In this document: positions 15,576-22,820 of the stretch, in pieces
How the letters are laid out: every line of letters begins with the position of its first letter
How positions within the stretch are numbered: the stretch's first letter is position 1
Source: Nonomuraea antri
GTDB lineage: Bacteria > Actinomycetota > Actinomycetes > Streptosporangiales > Streptosporangiaceae
Direction: 5' to 3'
Assembly: GCF_013283785.1 (NCBI RefSeq)
Contig: NZ_JABCPZ010000111.1
Coordinates: 1-33,960 of the forward strand
DNA length: 33,960 nucleotides
Made by a program: the position numbers and the translations under genes
Notes under the pieces: model-generated
Database searches by the model: none
Told to the model about the DNA's origin: nothing
The model's input: the letters and a program-made list of their open reading frames with translations, nothing else

Positions 15576-15972
15576 GCAGGTGCTGTGCGCGAGCTTCGCG
15601 CGCGGGCGCATCACCGTGCTGCGGCGCGCCGTCAGCGAGCACGCCGCCTACGAGGGCCTGTCGGGGCGGACGCTGGAGGACTTCGTGCTGGCGGTCAACG
15701 AGGTGACCACCAACGCGGTGGTGCACGGCGGCGGGCGCGGCGAGCTGCGGCTGTGGGCCGCCGGCGACCGGCTGTGGTGCGAGGTGACCGATCACGGTCC
15801 CGGGCTGCCGCCGGGGTGGATGAGCGACGCCGGGCCGCCCACCGGGTTCGAGGGCGGCGGGCGCGGGCTGTGGCTGACGCGGATGTTGTGCGACCACGTC
15901 ACGATCGTGTCGGGGCCGGGCGGGACGAGCGTGACCTTCTCCGCGCCCAGGGAGCGGCGGGCCGGAGAGTGA
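15568..15972 (+). CDS. RsbW-like ATP-binding anti-sigma regulator
   Basis: 134 residues. HATPase fold of the anti-sigma kinase class: N box VLAVNEVTTNAVVHGG (Glu44, Asn48), G1 box VTDHGPGLPPG, and G2 box GGGRGLWLTRMLCD. ATG at 15568 overlaps the preceding stop by eight bases, so the two are translated together. Such proteins phosphorylate STAS antagonists and hold sigma factors. No sigma factor gene is in the window, so the target is elsewhere, or it acts on a phosphatase or a DNA-binding partner. Confidence 0.92.
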   Translation: MCRQVLCASFARGRITVLRRAVSEHAAYEGLSGRTLEDFVLAVNEVTTNAVVHGGGRGELRLWAAGDRLWCEVTDHGPGLPPGWMSDAGPPTGFEGGGRGLWLTRMLCDHVTIVSGPGGTSVTFSAPRERRAGE

Positions 15973-15989
15973 CCCGCCGCCCCCGGGGG

Positions 15990-17771
15990 TCAGGAGTGGG
16001 CCGCCGAGATCCAGGAGGCGTGCAGGTCGGCGTACACGCCGGGCTGCTTGACCAGTTCGGCGTGCGGGCCGCGCTGCACCAGCCGGCCGGCGTCGAACAC
16101 CAGCACCTCGTCGGCGTTCTCCGCGGTCGAGAGCCGGTGCGCGATCGAGACGGCCGTGCGGCCGCGGGTCACGCCCTCCAGCGCGCGGGCCAGGCGCACC
16201 TCGGTGGCCGGGTCGACGGCGGAGGTGGCCTCGTCCAGCAGGAGCAGGTCGGGGTCGGCCAGGTAGGCGCGGGCCAGCGCGACGAGCTGGCGCTCGCCGG
16301 CCGACAGCGACTCGCCGCGCTGGCCGACCGGCGTGTCGAGGCCGGCGGGCAGCCCGTCGAGCCAGTCGGCCAGGCCGAGCTCGGTCATGGCGAGCTGGAT
16401 CTCCTCGCGGGTGGCGCCCGGCCTGCCGTAGCGGACGTTCTCCTCCAGCGTGCCGTCGAACAGGAAGCCGTCCTGCGGCACCATCACGATGCGCTCGCGC
16501 AGCGAGGAGAAGCGCACGTCGCGCAGGTCGTGGCCGTCGACGGTGACCCGGCCGGAGACCGGGTCCATGAGCCTGGTCAGCAGCTTGGCGAAGGTGGTCT
16601 TGCCCGAGCCCGTCTCGCCGACCACGGCCACCCGCGAGCGCGGCGGGATCTCCACGGTGACCTCGCGCAGCACGGGCGGCCCTCCGGGGTAGGAGAAGCG
16701 CACGTCCTCGAAGGCCACCGAGATGGGACCGCGCGGCAGCGCCACGCCCCGCTCGCCGGGGTCGGCCACGTCGGGCGGGGTGTCCAGCACGCCGAGGACG
16801 CGCCGCCAGCCGGCGACCGCGTTCTGCGCCTCGTTGAGGATCTCGGTGGCGATCTGCAGCGGCGAGACGAACAGCGTCACCAGGAACAGGAACGCCAGCA
16901 GCTCGCCCTTGGTGATGTCGCCGGACAGCCCGAGCCGCACGCCGAGCAGCACGATCCCGGCGATGGCCAGGGCGGCCACGATCTCGGTCAGCGGGAAGAC
17001 GGTGCCGACGATGGTCTGGGCCTTGACCTGGGCGGCGCGGTTGGCGTTCACGGCCTTGTCGATGCGCTCGGAGGTGCGCCGCTCGCTGGCGTAGGCCCTG
17101 ATGACGGTGGCGCCGACGACCGACTCGCTGACGGCGGCCAGCATGTCGCCGGTGCGCTCGCGCACCACGGTGTAGGCGCGCGAGAGCAGCCGCTGGAAGC
17201 GCGGCAGCGCGATCATCAGCGGGATGAAGCAGACCCAGACCAGCAGGGTGAGCTGCCAGGAGTAGGCGAACATCATCGCGCTGGCCACCAGGAGCTGGCC
17301 GAACGACACGATGATCATCACGCCGCCCCACTGCATGAACGTGCTGATCTGGTCGATGTCGTTGGTGACCCGGGAGACCAGCGCGCCGCGCCGCTCGGTG
17401 TTCTGGGTGAGCACCGACAGGTCGTGCACGTGGCGGAAGCCGCGCACGCGCAGCGTGGCCAGCGACGACTCGGTCGCCTTGTACAGGCGGACGTTCATCA
17501 GGTAGCCGGCCAGCGCGGTCAGCACCACGGCCGCCGCGCACCAGGCGACGGTCTGCCGGACGCTGGCCAGGTCGGGCGCGCCGCTCTTGAGCCCGACGTC
17601 GATCGTCTGCTGCACCGCGAACGGCACGATGATCTTGCCGACGGTGGCGACGACGGCCAGGGCCAGGGTGACCCACAGGCCCTTGCGGAACTCGGGGGTG
17701 AGCGAGAGCCCCTGCCTGATCGTGGCCAGCGCGGAACGTTCCGCGTTGCCGCTGATGGTCTGACCGGTCAC
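15990..17771 (-). CDS. ABC exporter half-transporter, subunit with the catalytic ATP-site residues
   Basis: 593 residues. Six-helix exporter membrane domain (about 30-325) fused to an ATPase domain. Walker A GETGSGKT (385-392), Q loop VPQDGF, Walker B LLLLDEATSAVD with catalytic Glu514, and H loop IAHRLS with His545 are intact. The signature is LSAGE (489-493) instead of LSGGQ. GTG at 17771 overlaps the stop of the partner gene (GTGA). Together they should form a heterodimer with one working site (this Walker set plus the partner's LSGGQ). Substrate unknown: drugs, lipids or peptides are all possible. Confidence 0.96.
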   Translation of the reverse strand: MTGQTISGNAERSALATIRQGLSLTPEFRKGLWVTLALAVVATVGKIIVPFAVQQTIDVGLKSGAPDLASVRQTVAWCAAAVVLTALAGYLMNVRLYKATESSLATLRVRGFRHVHDLSVLTQNTERRGALVSRVTNDIDQISTFMQWGGVMIIVSFGQLLVASAMMFAYSWQLTLLVWVCFIPLMIALPRFQRLLSRAYTVVRERTGDMLAAVSESVVGATVIRAYASERRTSERIDKAVNANRAAQVKAQTIVGTVFPLTEIVAALAIAGIVLLGVRLGLSGDITKGELLAFLFLVTLFVSPLQIATEILNEAQNAVAGWRRVLGVLDTPPDVADPGERGVALPRGPISVAFEDVRFSYPGGPPVLREVTVEIPPRSRVAVVGETGSGKTTFAKLLTRLMDPVSGRVTVDGHDLRDVRFSSLRERIVMVPQDGFLFDGTLEENVRYGRPGATREEIQLAMTELGLADWLDGLPAGLDTPVGQRGESLSAGERQLVALARAYLADPDLLLLDEATSAVDPATEVRLARALEGVTRGRTAVSIAHRLSTAENADEVLVFDAGRLVQRGPHAELVKQPGVYADLHASWISAAHS

Positions 17772-19585
17772 GCGCTGACCTCTTCCTCTTCGGCCTCGTT
17801 GATGGCCGCGCGCTCGGCTTCCTCGCGCTCGTAGGCGGTCACCAGGTTCCGGTATCCGGCGCAGCGCCGCAGCAGCTCGTCGTGCGGCCCGCGGTCCACG
17901 ACGCGGCCCCGGTCGAGGTAGACGACCTCGTCGGCGAGGGCGATCGTGGCCATCCGGTAGGCGACGACCACGACGGTCGAGGCGTCGTCGGAGCGGGCGT
18001 CGTCGCGCAGGCCGGCCAGGATCTTGGCCTCGACCTGGGGGTCGACGCTGGAGGTGGCGTCGTCGAGTATGAGCAGGCGCGGGCGGCGGGCGACCGCGCG
18101 GGCCAGGGCGAGCCGCTGGCGCTGGCCGCCCGACAGGGTCGCGCCCCGCTCCCCCACCCGCGTGTCGAGCCCGGAGCCCAGCCTGGCGACGAACCCGTCG
18201 GCCTGGGCCAGGCGCAGCGCGGCCCAGACGTCCTCGTCGCCGACCTCGGTGCCGAGCGCGACGTTGCCGCGCACGCTGTCGTCGAACAGGAACGTCTGCT
18301 GGGGCACCAGCGCCACCGAGCCGGCGACGCCGCCGTAGGCCAGCTCGCGCAGGTCGACGCCGTCGAGCAGGACCCGTCCCGCGGCCGGGTCGACCAGCCT
18401 GACCAGGAGCTGCACGAGCGTGGACTTGCCCGAGCCGGTCGGCCCGACCAGGGCGACGGTGCGGCCGGCCGGCACGTCGAAGGTGACGTCGTGCAGCACC
18501 TCGGCCGTGCCGTAGGCGTAGGAGACGCCTTCGACCTCCAGCTCGGCCGGCGCGCCGCCGGTGACGGCGGCCTGGCCGTACTCCATGGAGCCCTCGGCGT
18601 CCAGGACGGCCTGCACCCGCTCCCAGCCGACGACGCTGCGCGGCAGCTCGGCCAGCACCCAGCCGAGCGCCCTGATGGGGAAGGCGAGCAGCGTGAACAG
18701 GTAGGCCACCTGCACCAGTTCGCCGGAGTCGATCGCGCCGCCGGACAGGCGCACCGCGCCGACCGCGAGCACGGCGAGCACGCCCAGCGTGGGCAGCGCT
18801 TCGAGCAGCGGGTCGAACAGGCCGCGCACCCGGCCGACGGCGATGTTGGCGTCGCGCAGCTCGTGGGCGCGGCGGCGGAACCTGTCGGTCTCCAGCGCCT
18901 CCCTGCCGAGCGTCTTGACGACGAGGGCGCCGTCGAAGCTCTCGTGCGCGATCTCGCTGACCTCGGCCTTGAGCTGCTGGGCGCGGGTGGCGAGCGGGCT
19001 GAGCCGGCGCTGGTAGATCAGGTTGAGCACGGCGATCGCCGGGAAGATCAGGAAGCCGACCAGGGCCAGCACCGGGTCGGTGAGCACCATCGCGATCGCG
19101 GCGGTGAACAGCATGACGATCACGCCGACCGCCATCGGCAGCGGCGCCAGCGGCGCCCACGCGGCCTCGGCGTCGGAGCTGGCGTTGGACAGCAGTTGCC
19201 CGGTCGGGTGCCGGTGGTGCCAGGACAGCGGCAGCCGCAGGTACTGCTTGGTGACCTCCCGCCTGGACCTGGCCTGCATCCGGTACTGCATGACGCCGGC
19301 CAGGATGCGCCGGCCCGCGACGCCGCCGGCCTTGAGCAGCGCCGTGCCCATGATCAGCAACACGCCGGTCCACAGCGCGCCGGTGGTGACGTCGCCGTCG
19401 GCGAACGCGGGCATGACGACGTTCTCCGTGGCCCAGCCCAGGGCCCAGGCGGAGGCGACGGTCATGCCGCCGTACAACGCGCTGGCCAGGACGGCCGCGG
19501 CGAACACCGCCTTCTCCGTGCGGATGGCCACCCCAAGGACCCGCAGTCCCTGACGCATGACGGCCGAGGTGACCTTACTCGCCAC
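17768..19585 (-). CDS. ABC exporter half-transporter, subunit with degenerate ATP-site residues
   Basis: 605 residues, first gene of the pair. Six hydrophobic helices precede the ATPase domain. Walker A GPTGSGKS (381-388) and LSGGQ (484-488) are intact, but the catalytic glutamate after Walker B is Asp509 (LLILDDATSSVD) and the H-loop histidine is Tyr543 (VAYRMAT). This pattern marks the non-hydrolysing half of asymmetric exporters such as TM287/288. A Glu-rich C-terminal tail (EREEAERAAINEAEEEE) follows. GTG at 19585 has AGGGAAG eight bases upstream. It is divergent from the TIGR03085-type gene. Confidence 0.96.
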   Translation of the reverse strand: MASKVTSAVMRQGLRVLGVAIRTEKAVFAAAVLASALYGGMTVASAWALGWATENVVMPAFADGDVTTGALWTGVLLIMGTALLKAGGVAGRRILAGVMQYRMQARSRREVTKQYLRLPLSWHHRHPTGQLLSNASSDAEAAWAPLAPLPMAVGVIVMLFTAAIAMVLTDPVLALVGFLIFPAIAVLNLIYQRRLSPLATRAQQLKAEVSEIAHESFDGALVVKTLGREALETDRFRRRAHELRDANIAVGRVRGLFDPLLEALPTLGVLAVLAVGAVRLSGGAIDSGELVQVAYLFTLLAFPIRALGWVLAELPRSVVGWERVQAVLDAEGSMEYGQAAVTGGAPAELEVEGVSYAYGTAEVLHDVTFDVPAGRTVALVGPTGSGKSTLVQLLVRLVDPAAGRVLLDGVDLRELAYGGVAGSVALVPQQTFLFDDSVRGNVALGTEVGDEDVWAALRLAQADGFVARLGSGLDTRVGERGATLSGGQRQRLALARAVARRPRLLILDDATSSVDPQVEAKILAGLRDDARSDDASTVVVVAYRMATIALADEVVYLDRGRVVDRGPHDELLRRCAGYRNLVTAYEREEAERAAINEAEEEEVSA

Positions 19586-19662
19586 TCCGATATCTTCCCT
19601 TCAAGCACCGACAATTTCCCCTATGTCACTATCACGGCTGATCATCCCGTTATTCCCACAGG

Positions 19663-19668
19663 TAGGGT
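19663..19668 (+). promoter_or_regulatory. -10 element of a likely leaderless promoter
   Basis: TAGGGT lies seven bases upstream of the GTG at 19676 and no ribosome site is present. A TANNNT hexamer at this spacing places the transcript start at or next to the start codon, the usual pattern of leaderless actinobacterial mRNAs. A weak CTGATC at 19638-19643 could be the -35. Confidence 0.6.
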
Positions 19669-19675
19669 TGGCGGC

Positions 19676-20314
19676 GTGACTCATGCTCGTAGCGAACGCG
19701 CCGCGCTCTGCGATCTGCTCGACCGGCTCGGCCCCGACGCCCCGACGCTCTGCACGGGCTGGGACACCGCGGATCTGGCCGCCCATCTGGTGTTGCGCGA
19801 GCGCAGGCCCGACGCGATGGGCGGCATCGCGCTCAAGCCCCTGGCCGGCTACACCGCCTCGGTGCAGAACGGGCTGAAGAACAGGCATCCGTACCCGGAG
19901 CTGGTGAACCTGGTCAGGAAGCCGGGCGGGGTGTACGGGCTGGTCTCGTTCCTCGACTCGGCCGTCAACACGCTGGAGTTCTTCGTGCACCACGAGGACG
20001 TGCGCCGCGCCCAGCCCGGCTGGGAGCCCCGCGAGCTGCCCGCCGACCTGGAGGAGCTCATCTGGAAGCGGGTCGCGGCCGGGGCCCGGGTGATGCTGCG
20101 CCGCGCGCCGGTGGGCGTGGTGCTGCACCGGCTGGGCGGCCGCGGCCGCTCGGTGGTGCTGGGCGGCGCGAAGGACGGGCCGAAGGTCGAGGTGGCCGGG
20201 CGGGCGGCCGAGCTGCTGCTGTTCTGCTTCGGCCGGCAGGAGCACGCCAGGGTCGACCTCACCGGCGACGCGGACGCGATCGCCCGGCTGAAGAACGCCA
20301 GGCTGGGCATCTGA
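19676..20314 (+). CDS. TIGR03085-type putative metal-binding protein (DinB/maleylpyruvate isomerase fold)
   Basis: 212 residues. The N-terminal fold is that of mycothiol-dependent maleylpyruvate isomerases: CTGWDTADLAAHLVLRERRPD with a histidine ligand, and NTLEFFVHHEDVRRAQPGW with two more. The second half is the actinobacteria-specific extension ending in LTGDADAIARL. The family has no proven reaction; the conserved histidines suggest a metal site. GTG at 19676 is chosen from the family N terminus and from the TAGGGT element seven bases upstream, which implies a leaderless message. Confidence 0.88.
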   Translation: MTHARSERAALCDLLDRLGPDAPTLCTGWDTADLAAHLVLRERRPDAMGGIALKPLAGYTASVQNGLKNRHPYPELVNLVRKPGGVYGLVSFLDSAVNTLEFFVHHEDVRRAQPGWEPRELPADLEELIWKRVAAGARVMLRRAPVGVVLHRLGGRGRSVVLGGAKDGPKVEVAGRAAELLLFCFGRQEHARVDLTGDADAIARLKNARLGI

Positions 20315-20348
20315 GCACCGCCGATCAGCCACGCCGGCGGGTGGTGGG

Positions 20349-20987
20349 CTAGCAGTCCTCGGGCGGGCCGTAGACGCGGTTGGAGACGTCGGCCTGGGCC
20401 ACCCGGCGCATGGCCGCCAGCAGCGCGTCGCCGAGCAGCGTGCCCAGCACGACCACCTCCACCGCCCGCTCGCGATCGTCCACGTCGCCCAGCACCCGGA
20501 TCTCCCCCTCGGCGGCGACCTGCGCGGCGGCGGCGTAGTCGTCGAGGACGCCCAGCAGGTCGGCCCGGCCCAGCTCGCCGAGCGTGGCCACGAGCGCGAC
20601 CATGCCGCGCACCGCCTGGTGACCGGCCAGGCGGCCCCATCCCCTGCGTTCGAGCAGGCCGGCCACGATCCGCTCGGCCTCGTCCCGGTGCGGCCCCGGC
20701 CTGGCCTCGTCCCGCCGGACGATGGTCAGCTGGGCCAGCGCGAGCAGGTCGCCCTGGGCGACGCCGGGGTCGTCCATGTGCCGCAGCAGCTCGCGCACGG
20801 CCGCGACGCCGAGCCCGCCGTACTCGAGCAGCGCGCGGATCAGCTTGAGCCGCCTGACGTGCTCAGGACCGTAGTCGGCCTGGTTGCGGCCGAGCGGACG
20901 GCCGGGGGGCAGCAGCCCCTCCCGCAGGTAGTACTTGATCGTCGGGACCGGGATACCGGCGGCCGAACTCAGCTCCGCCATGCGCAC
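20349..20987 (-). CDS. MerR-family transcriptional regulator
   Basis: 212 residues. N-terminal winged-helix of the MerR type: MAELSSAAGIPVPTIKYYLREGLLPPG, then NQADYGPEHVRRLKLIRALLEYGGL. The C-terminal part (about 80-212) is helical and specific; its ligand is unknown. GTG at 20987 has a GAGGGGG site nine bases upstream; ATG at 20981 is an alternative. It is divergent from a two-gene membrane operon, and the 88-base gap holds a promoter overlapped by repeats, so it probably regulates both directions. A weak hairpin lies between its stop and that of the TIGR03085-type gene. Confidence 0.93.
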   Translation of the reverse strand: MRMAELSSAAGIPVPTIKYYLREGLLPPGRPLGRNQADYGPEHVRRLKLIRALLEYGGLGVAAVRELLRHMDDPGVAQGDLLALAQLTIVRRDEARPGPHRDEAERIVAGLLERRGWGRLAGHQAVRGMVALVATLGELGRADLLGVLDDYAAAAQVAAEGEIRVLGDVDDRERAVEVVVLGTLLGDALLAAMRRVAQADVSNRVYGPPEDC

Positions 20988-21003
20988 GTGTGAAAACCCC
21001 CTC

Positions 21004-21053
21004 TTGCGGTTGCTGGATAGCTTAGCTATAGATAGCAGCGAGTAGCACTATCC
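21004..21053 (+). promoter_or_regulatory. Promoter with overlapping MerR-type operator
   Basis: TTGCGG (21004-21009), 17 bases, TATAGA (21027-21032) is a good promoter for the membrane operon. The spacer and -10 are covered by a perfect odd palindrome TAGCTTAGCTA (21018-21028) and by GATAGC direct repeats (21017, 21031); GGATAG (21015) and CTATCC (21048) form a wider inverted pair. A 17-base spacer is not the long MerR-activated type, so repression or steric control is more likely. Confidence 0.55.
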
Positions 21054-21075
21054 ACTATCTGCCGCGGAGGCACTC

Positions 21076-22014
21076 ATGCTGCGATGGCACCGCCCCCTCA
21101 TGCTGTTCGCCGGGACGATGGCCGTGCTGGCGGTGGCGACGACCGCCGCCTGGATCGTCGACGACCGCACCCTCGACGGCATGCCGATCTGGGCGAAACC
21201 CACGAAGTTCGCGATCTCGTTCGTCCTCTACTCCTTCACCTGGGCCTGGTTGTTATCGCTGTCGCCGCGCGGGCGGCGCTGGAGCGGCTGGGCGGGCACC
21301 GTCCTGGCCGTCGCCGGCCTGACCGAGGTGGTGCTCATCGTGTTCCAGGCCGCCCGGGTCGAGCGCAGCCACTTCAACTTCGCCACGCCGCTCGACACCA
21401 CGATCTACATGATCATGGCGAGCACGATCACCGCGCTCATGGTGGCGAACATCGTGGCCGCGGTCGCCGTCCTGATCGACCGGCCCGGTGACCGCCCGCT
21501 CGCCTGGTCGCTGTGGTCCGGGCTGATCATCTCCACACTCGGGCTGGCCTCCGGCATCCTCATGACCATGCCGACCGCGGGCCAGGACCCGGCGTTCGGC
21601 ATCGTCGGCGCGCACACCGTCGGCGTGCCCGACGGCGGCCCCGGGCTGCCCGCGCTCGGCTGGAGCACCGTGGGCGGCGATCTGCGGGTGCCGCACTTCG
21701 TCGGCATGCACGCGCTGCAACTGCTCCCGCTGCTCGCCCTGGCGCTGACCGCGCTGGCCGGGCGGGTCCCCGCGCTGCGGCACGAGGTCGTCCGCGCCCG
21801 GCTGGTCGCGATCGGCGGCGGCCTGTACGGCGGGGTGTTCGCGCTGACCGTCTGGCAGGCGCTGCGCGGCCAGTCCGTGGTCAAGCCCGACGGGCTCACC
21901 CTGGCCGTGCTGGCGGCGCTGCTCGTCGCGGCGCTGACCGCCGTCCTGGCCACCGCCCTGGCCGCGGCCCGGCTCCCCCGCACCGACCCCGCCGAGGAGA
22001 GGTCCGCCTCGTGA
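21076..22014 (+). CDS. Multi-pass membrane protein of unknown function
   Basis: 312 residues with about seven hydrophobic helices. I do not recognise a named family. Notable blocks are MPIWAKPTKFAISFVLYSFTWAWLL in the first third, ERSHFNFATPLDTTIYMIMA, and VPHFVGMHALQLLPLLAL, which contains a histidine pair in helix-like surroundings that could bind haem or metal. ATG at 21076 has GCGGAGG about seven bases upstream. The stop overlaps the next gene (GTGA), so the two are made together, under the promoter shared with the divergent MerR regulator. Confidence 0.85.
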   Translation: MLRWHRPLMLFAGTMAVLAVATTAAWIVDDRTLDGMPIWAKPTKFAISFVLYSFTWAWLLSLSPRGRRWSGWAGTVLAVAGLTEVVLIVFQAARVERSHFNFATPLDTTIYMIMASTITALMVANIVAAVAVLIDRPGDRPLAWSLWSGLIISTLGLASGILMTMPTAGQDPAFGIVGAHTVGVPDGGPGLPALGWSTVGGDLRVPHFVGMHALQLLPLLALALTALAGRVPALRHEVVRARLVAIGGGLYGGVFALTVWQALRGQSVVKPDGLTLAVLAALLVAALTAVLATALAAARLPRTDPAEERSAS

Positions 22015-22490
22015 GCGTCTCCGCCCTGTTCGACCTCAGCTTCTACGCCGCCGCGCCGTTCTGGGCGCTGATGATCCTTGCCCCCACCTGGTCGTTCACC
22101 CGGCGGATCGCCGGCTCACCGCTCATGGTGCTGCCCACGCTGGCGGTCGACCTGGTGCTGCTGGTCCCGCTGCTCGGCGACTTCTGGCCGGTGGTGACCC
22201 GGCCGACGCTGGCCGGGCTGCAGCAGCTCGTCGCCGACCCGCGGGCGCTGGCCGCCCTGTGGGCGCAGATCATCGCCTGGGACCTGCTGGTGGGCCGGTG
22301 GATGTACCTCGACAGCCGCGAGCACCGGGTGCACCCGTTGCTCATGGCGCCGCTGCTGGTGGCGACCGTTCTGCTGTCGCCGCTCGCGCTGCCGATCTAC
22401 CTCGCGATACGGCGGGGTTATCGGCATCGGCGCGGATCCTTCGGCGTGGTCGGCACTCCTGACGCGATTCGAGGCCGTACCATGGCGTAG
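22011..22490 (+). CDS. ABA4-like (DUF4281) membrane protein
   Basis: 159 residues from GTG at 22011, overlapping the previous stop by four bases. Four hydrophobic helices. Blocks shared with plant ABA4, which is needed for neoxanthin formation from violaxanthin: LFDLSFYAAAPFWALMILAP at the start, WAQIIAWDLLVGRWMYLDS in the middle, and LLSPLALPIYLAIR near the end. In bacteria the role of this family is unknown; no carotenoid genes are in the window. With the upstream partner it forms a two-component membrane operon. Confidence 0.8.
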   Translation: MSVSALFDLSFYAAAPFWALMILAPTWSFTRRIAGSPLMVLPTLAVDLVLLVPLLGDFWPVVTRPTLAGLQQLVADPRALAALWAQIIAWDLLVGRWMYLDSREHRVHPLLMAPLLVATVLLSPLALPIYLAIRRGYRHRRGSFGVVGTPDAIRGRTMA

Positions 22491-22510
22491 GAGAGAAGCC
22501 CCCCGGTTAA

Positions 22511-22546
22511 GATCAAGAACATCTTCACAGAAGATGCCAGTTGATC
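22511..22546. promoter_or_regulatory. Nested 36-bp inverted repeat between membrane genes
   Basis: Outer arms GATCAA (22511-22516) and TTGATC (22541-22546) enclose perfect inner arms CATCTTC (22520-22526) and GAAGATG (22530-22536) around ACA. It may end the ABA4-like operon or be an operator for the 53-residue protein, whose candidate -35 (TTGATC) is the right outer arm. Confidence 0.5.
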
Positions 22547-22595
22547 GCCCAGATCCGGGTATATACGGCTGGGAATGGACTGCAGGAGGCCCCCC

Positions 22596-22757
22596 ATGCA
22601 GGTCAAGAAGGTGATCACCTACGTGATCGTCGCGTTCGTGGTCTTCTACCTGTTCACCCGGCCGGCCGACGCGGCCGCCGCGGTCAACGGAGTGTTTGAC
22701 GGAGTCGTCCAAGGAGCCAACCAGTTGGCGGTGTTCTTTACAAACGTTCTGACCTGA
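22596..22757 (+). CDS. Small membrane protein of unknown function
   Basis: 53 residues. ATG at 22596 has AGGAGG six bases upstream, a very good site, which is why I call it real. Structure: MQVKK, one hydrophobic helix (VITYVIVAFVVFYLF), then an Ala-rich stretch and an amphipathic segment (NGVFDGVVQGANQLAVFF). It resembles small conserved actinobacterial membrane proteins without assigned function. The preceding dyad and an AT-rich TATATA near 22560 suggest its own promoter. Confidence 0.75.
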   Translation: MQVKKVITYVIVAFVVFYLFTRPADAAAAVNGVFDGVVQGANQLAVFFTNVLT

Positions 22758-22765
22758 TGGGACGG

Positions 22766-22820
22766 TTCTGTCTGCGCTAGATGCTTCCCCGCGCTGCCAG
22801 ATCGTGTTACGCAGACAGGA
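22766..22820. promoter_or_regulatory. Inverted repeat overlapping the glutamine-synthetase-like start
   Basis: CTGTCTGCG (22768-22776) and CGCAGACAG (22810-22818) are perfect complements, extendable by a G-U and an A-U pair to 11 bp reaching the A of the start codon at 22820. In RNA this could hide the start; in DNA it could be an operator. The loop is 33 bases, so a protein site is at least as likely. Confidence 0.4.

Noticed and set aside
17882..19675. An N-terminal extension of the TIGR03085-type gene across the ABC genes
   Set aside because: The extension is antisense to the exporter; the domain and the -10 element place the start at 19676.
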